Part shown: piece after piece, positions 17,655 through 28,500 of the stretch
How the letters are laid out: the number at the start of each line of letters is the position of its first letter
Numbering within the stretch: the stretch's first letter is position 1
Source of the DNA: Verrucomicrobiota bacterium
Lineage (GTDB): Bacteria > Verrucomicrobiota > Verrucomicrobiia > Limisphaerales > JACRJZ01
Length of the DNA stretch: 64,000 nucleotides
Assembly (NCBI GenBank): GCA_016219875.1
Contig: JACRJZ010000132.1
Location: forward strand, 1 to 64,000
Direction: 5' to 3'
Translations under genes and position numbers: made by a program
Notes under the pieces: model-generated
What the model was told of the DNA's origin: nothing
The model's database searches: none
What the model saw: only the letters and a program-made list of their open reading frames with translations

Positions 17655-19316
17655 GTGAAGCGAGCGTTCTGGATTCGATGCGGGTTGGGTGTCCTCAGCA
17701 GCCTGCTGGCCACTCTGCTCTGGCGTGGGGACGCGCCCCTGGATGAGAGCAACGGCGGAAGGCCCGCCGATCTCCGAAACCGGATGCATTCCGAGGTGGT
17801 TTCAAGACCGCGTGGTCGTAGCGGCGTCTCGGCAGAGCACCGCATTTCCTGGCATGGAATCCGCGCAGGGCGGCGCTCTGCCGAGACGCCGCTACAGGAT
17901 TTTGATACCTCCTCTCCAGGATCAGGACCGCGTGGGACTACGGGTCGCCGAGTGCCGGCGGTGACGCCCGTGTCGGAACTTTGCGCGTCGAATTTGGCTG
18001 GGCGCGCCGTGGCGCTCCCGGAAGCTGACACCCTGGCGCGCGTCGCGTTCCGGCAGCGGCGTTTCGGGCGCTGGCCGGACTTAGATGGCGGCGTTCGGCT
18101 CTTCAATCCTGAAATGGTGCTGGTGAAGTTTCGGGGCGCGAAGCACGTGTCGGCGCTGCGCGTCGAGCCGGAGCGGGAACTGGAATCGTGCCGGATCATT
18201 GCTGCACGGGAGGACGTGGAGTTCGCGGAACTGGACGTCTTCCAGCAACGCGCGTCGGCTCCCGACGACCCGCTCCTGACCAACCAGTGGCACCACCAGG
18301 TGCTCGGGAGTTACTGGGCGTGGGACCGCGGGATCGTCTCCGCTCCGGTGCGCGTCGCGATTGTGGATACGCCGTTCCAGATGGACCACCCGGACTTGGT
18401 GGCGAATGTGGATCCAGGCTGGGATGTGGTGGAGGAGCAGCCGGTCGTCGCCGCGACGGGAATCAACCATTCGACCCTGGCCGCCGGCCTGGTGGCGGCA
18501 ACCGTCGGCAATCACTTGGGTGTGGCCGGCGTGGGGAACTGCCGCGTCCTGCCCCTCAACGTCAACGGCGCGATCAGCGAAATCTACAACGCCGTCATCT
18601 GGGCCGCCGACCACGGTGTGCGGGTGGTGAACGTGAGTTGGACCGGCGCCGACAGCGATACCTTGAACGCCGCCGGAGCTTACCTCAAGACCAAGGCGCG
18701 CGGCCTGTTGGTCATGGCGGGCGTGAACGGAACAGGCTTCCTCGATTACCCCAATCAGCCGGACATTTGGTGCGTATCGATGACGGACAGCGCGGACAAC
18801 CAGCGATCGAGGTTCGGCCACCACATCGACTTCGCCGCCCCAGGCTGGGACGTGTTCTCCACGGCGATCCACAGCAGTTACGGCTACGACAGCGGCACGA
18901 GCTTCTCGACCCCCGTTTTCGCGGGGGTGGCAGCGGTGCTCTTCGGCATCAATCCCACCCTGGGGCCGGACGACGTGATCAGCGTCCTGAAGGCGACGGC
19001 CGCGGACCAAGGCGCGGCGGGCTGGGACATGTACTTCGGTTGGGGCCGGATTGACTTTGGCGCAGCAGCCGAGGCCGCTTGGCGAACCCGGCCCGTCATC
19101 ACCAGCGTGGCGTGGAGCAACGAGTTGGCGGTGGTGTCCGCTGAATTCAAGTCCGGCCTGGCCTATTCACTTTGGCGCGCCTCCTCGCCCGCTGATGTGA
19201 GCTGGGAGAGGATAACCAACGCCGTGGCTTTGACCCAGGGCGGGATCATCCAGTTCACCGACCCACAGGCGGGCGGGGACCGGCGTTTCTACCGGATCGG
19301 AATCGAGACCCCGTGA
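17655..19316 (+). CDS. Secreted subtilisin-like serine protease (peptidase S8)
   Basis: About 553 aa if started at the GTG at 17655, which gives a signal peptide (VKRAFWIRCGLGVLSSLLATLL). The frame stays open upstream, but only through repeat sequence. A pro-region with VLVKFRGAKHVSALRVEPERE precedes the catalytic domain. The triad is Asp238 in VAIVDTPFQMDHPDL, His272 in NHSTLAAG (atypical for the usual HGTHVAG) and Ser416 in SGTSFSTPVFAG. After the protease fold comes a ~75-aa C-terminal module ending RRFYRIGIETP, like those of neighbouring secreted proteins. A palindromic repeat at 17818-17895 is apparently translated between signal peptide and pro-region. Lying between two giant surface-protein genes, it may mature one of them; that role is inference. 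Confidence 0.82.
   Translation: MKRAFWIRCGLGVLSSLLATLLWRGDAPLDESNGGRPADLRNRMHSEVVSRPRGRSGVSAEHRISWHGIRAGRRSAETPLQDFDTSSPGSGPRGTTGRRVPAVTPVSELCASNLAGRAVALPEADTLARVAFRQRRFGRWPDLDGGVRLFNPEMVLVKFRGAKHVSALRVEPERELESCRIIAAREDVEFAELDVFQQRASAPDDPLLTNQWHHQVLGSYWAWDRGIVSAPVRVAIVDTPFQMDHPDLVANVDPGWDVVEEQPVVAATGINHSTLAAGLVAATVGNHLGVAGVGNCRVLPLNVNGAISEIYNAVIWAADHGVRVVNVSWTGADSDTLNAAGAYLKTKARGLLVMAGVNGTGFLDYPNQPDIWCVSMTDSADNQRSRFGHHIDFAAPGWDVFSTAIHSSYGYDSGTSFSTPVFAGVAAVLFGINPTLGPDDVISVLKATAADQGAAGWDMYFGWGRIDFGAAAEAAWRTRPVITSVAWSNELAVVSAEFKSGLAYSLWRASSPADVSWERITNAVALTQGGIIQFTDPQAGGDRRFYRIGIETP
17818..17906. repeat. Palindromic repeat apparently translated in the protease pro-region
   Basis: A 26-bp arm at 17818-17843 (gtagcggcgtctcggcagag...) pairs with 17870-17895 with one mismatch across a 26-bp spacer. 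It is followed by aggattttgatacctcc, matching the element at 1-85. The reading frame passes through it without a stop and encodes an Arg/Ser-rich stretch unrelated to S8 proteases. Confidence 0.75.
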
Positions 19317-19508
19317 CTCCGCGCTCCGCGATTGGCCCCTGGCCACACTGAAAGCGCGCGGAGTTTCGTGGCGGCACCCGAAGCGTTTCCTCGCCGGTTC
19401 GTCGGTGGCTTGCGGCAGCAGTAACAGTAACAAAGACCGGTGCGGGCGCTTATCCATCTTAAAACTTCCCCGGTTCCGGCTTTGGGCTTGTCTTTCTGGA
19501 CAGCCTGT

Positions 19509-19546
19509 GGCGCAATGGCGCCGTTATTTTCAGAAGGCAAGTTATG
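19509..19546 (+). promoter_or_regulatory. Hairpin and ribosome binding site before the 7,228-aa gene
   Basis: A small hairpin ggcgc-aatg-gcgcc (19509-19522) followed by gttatttt lies just ahead of agaagg (19532-19537), which is a good Shine-Dalgarno sequence 6 bp before the ATG at 19544. This decides the start in favour of 19544 over the in-frame ATG at 19559/19562. The rest of the 227-bp spacer from 19317 shows no gene or clear repeat. Confidence 0.6.
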
Positions 19547-22500
19547 CGAGCGGAATTTGTTATGCGTGGTTTCTCCTCCCTCAGCGGCGCGCTGCTTTGC
19601 TTTGCGGCGCATCTGTTCTCGCCCCAATCGCTCCAGGCCGCCGGCTGCGCGCCGGCCCCGCCCGGACTCGTCGGCTGGTGGGCCGGCCAGAGCAACACGC
19701 TCGACACGGCCGGGCTGCACGGGGGCGCCTTGGTCAATGGCGCGACCTACGCCGCCGGCAAAATCGGGGCCGCCTTCCGTCTCGATGGCACCGATGACTA
19801 CGTCGAGTTGGGCGCGTGGTCTCCCGGTCCGGCTTGGACTTGCGAAGCCTGGGTCAATGCTTCCGCCACGAACTCCGGACGAAGGACGATCCTGGGTGGC
19901 ACGGCCGGCGGCACCGACTGGGCCATCGTCATCAACAACGGCCAGTTCGGGGTCAACTACCGTGCGCCCGGCGGAGGCGTGGCCATCGCTGGTTCCGGCG
20001 TGTACGCCGTCACGGGAGCGTGGTACCACGTCGCCGCCACGTGCGACGGCGCCACGGCGCGCATCTACGTCAACGGCGTTTTAAGGAATTCTGGAAGTAC
20101 TGACCCGAACTACGGTCCCTACTCCGGCAGCACCCGCATCGGCGGCGAAGCCTGCTGCAACGGCGCCAACTTTGCCGGGTTGGTGGACGAGGCGGCCGTG
20201 TTCAGCCGTGCGCTGACGGACGCGGAGATCCTGGCGATCTACAACGCCGACACCGCCGGCAAGTGTCTGCTGCCGAGCGGAGCGGTGCCGTACTTCGCAA
20301 GTTTTGAAACCAATGTCGGCGCGGAGTGGCTGGATGCCGCGCTGGCGGCGGAAGGTTTGTTCAGCCGATTCTCGGGACGATTCGGCAATCAGGCCCAGCG
20401 GCTCGTGCTGACCAATCTCGTCGTCGGCCAATCCTACACCCTGGGCTTTGACTTCTATGCGCTCGACTCCTGGGACGGCAGCGCCGGCGACTTTTTCAAC
20501 GTGGCCGTCAACAGCGTGCAGGTGTTCCACGAAACGTTCAGCAACTACAACGGCGATCCGCCCAGCAACCCGCAGAGCTTTGCGCGGTCGCCGGACGAAG
20601 GCCGGACTCAGTATGGTTATCGGCCCGATTACGTGGACGCCATCTATCGCAATGTGGAGCTAAGCTTCACGGCTTCCAACGCCTACACCACGTTCACCTT
20701 CAGCGGGCAAAATCTTGAAGACCTCGGCAACGAATCCTGGGGTCTCGACAACGTGAGCGTCCGCCTGACCTCGGACGTGGCCAACACCGTCGTGCGCTCC
20801 ACCAGCCTGCCGGTCGCGGGCGTGCCCAGCGCGGCGGCCATCGAGTCCTTCACGATTTCCGCGAGCCGCCCGCTGCAGACGCCCAGTTCCACCAACGGCG
20901 CCAACTACGTCTTGCGCGAGGCCGGCGCGAATGGCGCGCTGGGCGACGGCGATGACCGGCTCCTCGCGTTGACTCCGTCCTTGCCGGGAGCGGGCGGGCG
21001 CTCGGTGTTGTTCAGCTTGGGCACGGCCCCCTTGCAGCCGGGCCTGTATCGCTTTCAAACCGCCGGTGGACTTCTGGACACGAACTCAGCTTCCGTGCCG
21101 GTCTTCACCAGGGACTTCACCGTTATGCACCCGGTCTTCGGCGCGATCGAGAACACGAACAACGACACCACCGCCACGATCCTGACCAACACCCTGGAAG
21201 CCCTGACCGGCCACGGGTTCTATTCCGCTTTTGGCGTCGGCACGATCGCGTCCACCAGCGACGTGGATTACTGGCGGTTCAACGCCGAGGCAGGCGACGT
21301 GCTCACCGTGCGGATCGAGTGCGAGGCCTGGGGAGTCTATCCGCAGTTGCATCTGCAAAACGCCTCCAGCCAGAACGTCGGGACCTGGAGCGGCGACTAC
21401 GGTGGCGTGGTGGGCTTCCAGAACCTCACCATCGGCACGCCGGGCACGTACTACCTGCGCGTCTTTAGCAACAACAACCGGTCGCGCTACGGGCTGCGGC
21501 TGGACCAGTCCCGCGGCCCCCAGATGGAAAGCGAAGGCAACGACTCCACCGGCAGCGCGAACCAGATCACCCTCACCTACACCACCGGCCAAGCCGCGGG
21601 GCGCATCGCCGGCGCCCTCCCCGCGGCGGACACCGGGGGGGACTTCTTCCGCCTCGGCATGCTCAATGTCGGCAACGAAATCCTGGCGGCTGCCCTCTAC
21701 CCGACCGGCTCGACGCTGACCGCGGGCCAGACGATCATGAGCGTCTTCCTCGAAGGCAATCCCGTGGCGCTCGCGACCAACACCACCGGCACCCTCGACT
21801 ACAACGTGGTGTCCAACGGCGTGCATTTCCTCCGCGTGACGACGCCCAGCCGGGACCTGCGCGCGCAGTACCTGCTCAACGTCACCTCGTTTGACGGCGT
21901 CCCGCCCACCGTCACCGGCGTCACCTTCCCGGCGGAAAGCGGGACCACCACCGCTTTGGTGGACGGCTTCACCTTGACCTTCTCCGAGGACATGTCGTCC
22001 GCCTCCGTCAGCAACCTGGCGAATTACGAACTGCGGGGCGCCGGCCCGGACGACACCTTCGGGACCGGTGATGACGCGCTCTACACCATCGTGCTCAACG
22101 GCTACACGGGCGGACTGACGGCCTCCTACACGATCCCGGATGGTCCGGTGCAACCGGGGCGCTGCCGGTTCACGGCCCGCGCCACCTTGCTGGATCGCGC
22201 CAACAACCCGATGGCCGCGGCCTTTGTGCGCACCTTCTTCGTCGCGAGTATTCCGGGCTACGTCATCGAGAACCGCAACAACGACGCCGGCGGGCTGGCG
22301 ACCCCATTGAGCCTGAGCCTCTCGACGAACGGTGACGGCACGTTCGGTTGGGCTGGCAACATTGGCGCCGGGAGCCGGCCGCAATTTGTGGCGGCGGCCC
22401 TGCTTAACGGGGACACCAATTTGGATCTCGTCGCCGCCAGCGTGAACAGCGGTACTGTCACCGTGATGACCAACAACGGCCAGGGCGTGTTCACCCTCTC

Positions 22501-25500
22501 GACCAACGTGCCCACCGGCAGCGGCGCTGTCTGCGTCACGTTTGGAGACTTCAATGGTGACGGGCGGCAGGACGCGGCCGTGGCCAATTACTATGCCGGC
22601 ACTGTCAGCGTCCTGCAGGGCGACGGCAATGGGGGCTTCGTGGTGGTGAGCAACTATAGCGGCTTCTGCAACCCGTACAACCTCGCCGCGGCCGACCTGA
22701 ACGGCGACACCAAGACCGACCTCGCGGTGCCGAGCTACTGCGGCGGCACTCTTCGAGTCCTGTTGGGCAACGGCGACGGCACGTTCCAGGTTTCCAGCAA
22801 CTACTCGACGGGGAGCAACCCGGAAGCGGTCTCGGTGGGCGACGTGAACGGCGACACCAAGAAGGACTTGGTGGTGGTGAACTACGGCAGTGGGACCGCG
22901 ACCTTGCTCTTGGGCAATGGCACCGGCACGTTCCAGATCGCGACCAATCTTTCCGCCGGCCCCAACCCGCGCTACGTGGTGCTGGCCGATGTGACGGGCG
23001 ACAGCACGCTGGACATCGTGATCGCCAATCCGGGTGACAACTCCGTCAGCATTCTGGCGGGCAACGGCAACGGCACGTTCCAGCCGCGCCGCTACTACTG
23101 GAACGGCACCGGTGACTGCCACCAACTTTCCGTTGCGGACTTCAACGGAGATGGCTCCCAGGACATCGTTGTTCCTGGTTACGGGAACAACACCTTCGGT
23201 CTCCTTCTCAACAACGGCAGTGGCGTCTTCACGAACCTCTACCAGTACGGTCATGGCGGGAATCCCATCGGGTCGGCCGTGGGCGACTTCAACGGGGACG
23301 GTCGGCCGGACATCGCGTTCTGCCAATACTATGGGGACGTTGTTTCGGTCTGGTTCGGAATGCCGGCGGGTCCGCTGGCGGAAGACCCGCCGGGCAGCGG
23401 CTTGCGGACCGGCTACGGTCGCGGCGCACGGTCCAGTTCCGGCGACGTCGATTTCTATCAGTTCTCCGGCCTCGCGGGCGATCTCGTGGTGGTGGCCGTG
23501 GACGTGCCGGGAAATCCAGCCGGCAGCGGCCTGAACTACCGCATCCTGCGCGCCGACGGCTCGGTCCTGACGGAGTTCAATGCCGACTACTACGGCTGGG
23601 GCCAGAGCGGCACCGTGACCTTGCCGCAGTCGGGCACCTACCTCGTGCGCGTGGCGGGGAACTGGGACTACCAGGGCGAATATCGCATCCGGGTGACGGT
23701 CGCCCGCCCGCCGGTGCAATTCGAGAGCGAGGACAACAACTCGCAGGGCAACGCCGATCCCGTCACGATGGTCCTGACCAACGGCCAACTCACCGCGAAG
23801 GTGTTGGGCTACCTCAGCGTGGGCGATGGCAATGGCGATTACTTCCAACTCGGCACTCTCCTCGGCGGCGCGACGGTGACATTGGGCTTCACCGAGCCGT
23901 CCGCCAGCCGGCTCTCCGAAGTCATCTCCCTCTACAACGTGGCCGGCGTGCTCATGACCAACAGCTTGGCCGGCGCCACGAACTTGGTCTTCGTCGTGCC
24001 CGCGGGCCAGGGCGAGCCGTACTACGCGCGCCTCACCCCGGCCAGCGGCGGTTTCACGCCGAACGCGGAAACCGCGGTGCGCTTCTACGGCGGCAGCGAT
24101 TACGCACACTTGGGCAACTGGTTCAACTACCAGAGCTTCACCTTGTCGATGTGGCTCAACCCGGCCAGTTCCCAGAACTGGAATGCCGACATCCTGGACA
24201 ACAACCACCGTGGTGGCATCAACTGGGTCATCCAACAGCAAGAGTACAACCACAACCAATACGGCTGGTGGCCGCAGGATGGAGGCGCGGGCGTGCCGTT
24301 TGCCCTGACGCCGAACACGTGGCAGCATCTGGCCATCACGCGCGACAGCACGAACATCAGCCGCGTATACCTCAACGGCGTCTTGATCGGCTCCAATGCC
24401 GCGCCCAGCCAGATCAACTACGACGGCAACCAATTCCTCAGCATTGCCCGCTGGGGCGGCGGCGGTCGGAACTGGAACGGCACCTTCGACGATCTGCGGA
24501 TTTGGAATCGCCCGCTCTCCCAGGCCGAAATCATCGCCGGCCTGAGCGGTGCGCTGACCGGCAGTGAACCGAACCTCGTCGGTTATTGGCGCTTCAACGA
24601 AGGCGTCGGTACGAACGCGGCCGACCTCAGTCCGTCGAATCACCCGGCCGCTCTGGTCAACGGCCCTTCCTGGGCCTTCCTCGCCGGCACGAACGCGCTG
24701 GCGCCGGGTATTCATTCGCAGTACATCCTGAGCGTGGCGCTGAGCAACGCCGCTACGCCGGCGGTGACGAGCGTTTCCCTCCCCGCGGACGGCGCCACCT
24801 CCAGCAACATCTTCACGGCCTTTGGCGTGACGTTCAGCGAGGACATGGACCCGGTCTTCAGCCGGCTGTGGCGGAACATCTATCGCAATGGCGGCCACTC
24901 CTACTTGCTGACGGATTCCGCGATGTCCTGGCAGAGCGCCGAAGCGGCGGCGGTGACTCTTGGCGGGCACTTGGCTACGATCAACAACCAAGCCGAGAAC
25001 ACCTGGGTCAACCAGACCTTCACCGGCAGCGGCGAACTTTGGCTCGGCCTGAACGACCTCGCGCTGAAGGGCAGTTACGTTTGGTCCAGCGGCGAGCCGT
25101 TCACCTACAACAATTGGGCCGGCGGCCAGCCGAACAACGGCAGCGGCTATGAGGATTGCGCCCGCATGTACGCGGATGGCCGCTGGGACGACACCGCTCC
25201 GTGGTCCAGCTTGCGCGGCGTGATCGAAGTCGCCAGCGCGACCGACGCGGACGGCGACGGCTTGGTGGACGCGGTGGACCCGTATCCGGCGGATGCGTTG
25301 AACGCCTTCGACCTCCGCGCGGCGGGCGCCGACAGCATGTTCGACACGCCGGACGACCAGGTTTATCGCATCTACGCCGGCGGCTACAGCAGCGGCACGA
25401 ACGCCTCGTTCGTCATCCAGGACGGCCCGCTCCAACCGGGCAACTACCGCTTCAAGGTCACGACCGCGCTGCGCGACCGCTTCGGCAACGCGATGGCCGC

Positions 25501-28500
25501 GCCCTACCTGCGCTACTTCACCATCGCCGGCGTGCCGGGCCTGATTGTGGAGAACCGCCGCGGCGTGTCCGGCACTTCCACCACGTCGCTCAGTCTGACG
25601 CCGAGCAATCAGATGGACGGGTCGTTCAGTTGGGGGCCGGGTTTCGGCACCGGCTCGAACCCGCATTACCTCACGCAAGGTTTGCTCAATGGGGACACCA
25701 ACCTGGACTTGGTGACCGCCAACCTCAGCGGTGATAACATCAGTATCCACCTTGGCGACGCCACAGGTTCGTTTCAACTGGCGACCAACGTGCCCACGGG
25801 CAACGGCGCCATCTCGGCCTTCGTCGCGGACTTCAACGCCGACAACAAGCGTGACCTCGCGGTGGCCAATTACTACAGCGGCACGGTGAGCATCCTGCTG
25901 GGCGACGGCAACGGCGGCGTCACCGTCTTCACGAACCACTCCGGCTTCGCCAACCCCTGCAACCTCGTCGCCGGTGATTTCAACCACGACAACAAGCTCG
26001 ATTTGGCCGTGCCGAACTACGGCAACGGAACCGTGCGCGTGCTCTTTGGCAACGGCGACGGCAGCTTCCAGGTTTCCAGCAACTACACGGTGGCCGCCAG
26101 CCCGGAAACCGTCGTCGCGGCGCCGCTCAATGCCGACCCCGAGCTTGATCTTGTGGTGGCCAATTACGACGGCAGTTCCGTGAGCGTGCTGCTCGGGAAC
26201 GCCGACGGCACCTTCCTGTCCGCCAGCAACTACCCGGCTCCTGGCCGGACCCGTTACGCCACCGTGGGCGACGTGAACAAGGACGGCAAGCTGGACATCG
26301 TGGGCGTCAGCGGCGCCACGTTGTTCGTTCTGCCCGGCAATGGGGACGGCACCTTCGGCACCCGCGCCGACTACTCCACGGGCGGCGCTGATCCGTACCA
26401 AGTGGTGCTGGCGGACATCGACAGCGACGGCTGGCTCGACGGCCTTGTCGCTTCCTACGGCAACAACCGCTTCATCACCATCCTGAACAACGGCGACGGC
26501 ACCTTCGGGCCGCTCGTCCACTACTACTACGGCGGACGCCCCATCAGCCTTGTGACCGGGGACTATAACCGCGACGGCCTCCTCGACGCCGTGTTCTCGA
26601 GCTACGAGTGGAACAACTTCATCGTCATGCTCGGCAACAACACCGAAGGCCTGCCGCCTGATCCGGGTGGCACCGGCTTGCGCCTTAGCGGCGGGCGCGG
26701 GAGCCTGGCCGACTCCAGCGACCTTGACTACTGGACCTTCACCACCGAAACCGGCGACCGGCTGAGTATCGCAGTGGAGACGGTGGGCAGCCCGAGCGGT
26801 TCCGGCCTTGCTTTCAACATCTACTATCCGGATGGCGGCCTCTGGACGACGTTCTACTCCGACTACAATGGTCGCGGCCAGATCGCGCTCACAATCCCCG
26901 TGTCCGGCACCTACCAGATTCGCGTGGCGAACAACTGGACCTACTCGGGCGAGTACCGTCTGCGGGTGACCACGGTGCCACCGCCGGTGCAGGTGGAAAC
27001 CGAGGCCAACGACAACACCAGCCAGGCCAACACGCTGACCTTCGCGCTGGCGGGCGGACGGCAGACGGGCACCGTGCTCGGCTACGTCGGCAACGCCGAT
27101 GGCAGCGGCGACTTCTATCGCCTCGGCAACCTGTCTGCCGGCACCATCATCAAGCTCGGCCTCCGACGGCCCGCCAGCAGCGGCCTGCTCGGCGATCTGG
27201 TCGTTTACAACTCCTCTGGCGCAGTTGTCGCCATCAGCGCGGCCGGCGCGACCAATTTCACCTTCACCGTGCCCGCGGGCGGCGAGGGCGCTTACTACGC
27301 GCAAGTCTGGGACGCCGGCCCGGCGGCCGCGCTGCCTCTCGGCGGCACAGACGGCTACGCGCTCCGCTTCAACGGCGGCAACGACTGGATCGCCATCACC
27401 AACGCCGTCATCCCGGCTTCGGGCGATTTCACCGTGGAAGCCTGGGCCTACTCCTACGGCTCGGACGGCTACCACGATATTTTGTCCCAAGGCTCAGGCG
27501 GCAATGCCTTCTACATGGGCTACCGCAGTTGGAAAGCACGCGCGGGCGATGGCTGGGAGTACATCGACAGTGTGACCTATCCACAGGGTGGCTGGCACCA
27601 CATCGCCGTGGTCAAGAGCAGCACGAACACGTTGTTCTTCATCGACGGGACGCAAGTGGCGGCGCGGGGCAGTGCCATTCCGAATCCGGTGGCGGCGGAC
27701 GGCCTGCGCATCGGACGCCAGTACGGGCCGCACGGCGAATGGTGGGGCGGCCTGATTGACGAAATCCGCGTGTGGAACACGGCGCGGACGGCGGCGGAGC
27801 TTCAAGTGAACTTGAGCAATCGCTTGACCGGCGCGGAGAGCAGCTTGGTCGGTTACTGGCGTTTCGACGAGGGGACCAGCAATGTGGTCCTGGACGCGAC
27901 GGCCAACGCCTCGCTCGGCACTTTCCAGAACTATCCCGTGTGGGTTCCTTCGACCGCTACCTACGCGAAACCTTCCAGCATTTTCTCCCAGTACCTCCTC
28001 GACATCGAACTGGGCGACGCGCAGCCGCCTTACATCGTGGCCGTTTCGCTGCCCGCGGATGGCACGACCAACTCCAGCCTCTGGGACCGCTTCTCGATCA
28101 CCTTCTCCGAGGACATGACCGCCAACACGGTCACCAACGCCGCGAACTACGAGTTGCGCGGCGCCGGTTCGGACAATGCCTTCGGTACGGCGGACGACCA
28201 ACTCTACGCGGTCCAGAACTCGCCGGAGTATGGGAGCGGCCTGAGCGCGTCGTACTTTATCGGCGGCGCTCCGCTGCAAGCCGGCCAGTATCGCTTCACC
28301 ATTTCCACGGGCCTCGCCGACCGCGCCGGCAGCACCTTGACCAACGCCTACGTCCGCAACTTCATCATCGCGGACGTGCCGGGCTACCTGACGGAAAGCC
28401 GCACGAACAACACCCAGGTCGCCGGCACCACCCTGAGCCTCGCGCGTACGAACCGCGCGGACGGCTCATTCGCTTACGCTTTGGGGCCGTTCATGAACAC

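Noticed and set aside
21086..27490. Very long open frame on the minus strand (2,134 codons) opposite the giant gene
   Set aside because: It is the mirror of a high-GC coding frame; the product is a low-complexity Arg/Ala/Gly/Val/His-rich string without domains, and the + strand product has clear domains. The same holds for 35108-40774, 15214-17580 and 41221-44817 on the minus strand.
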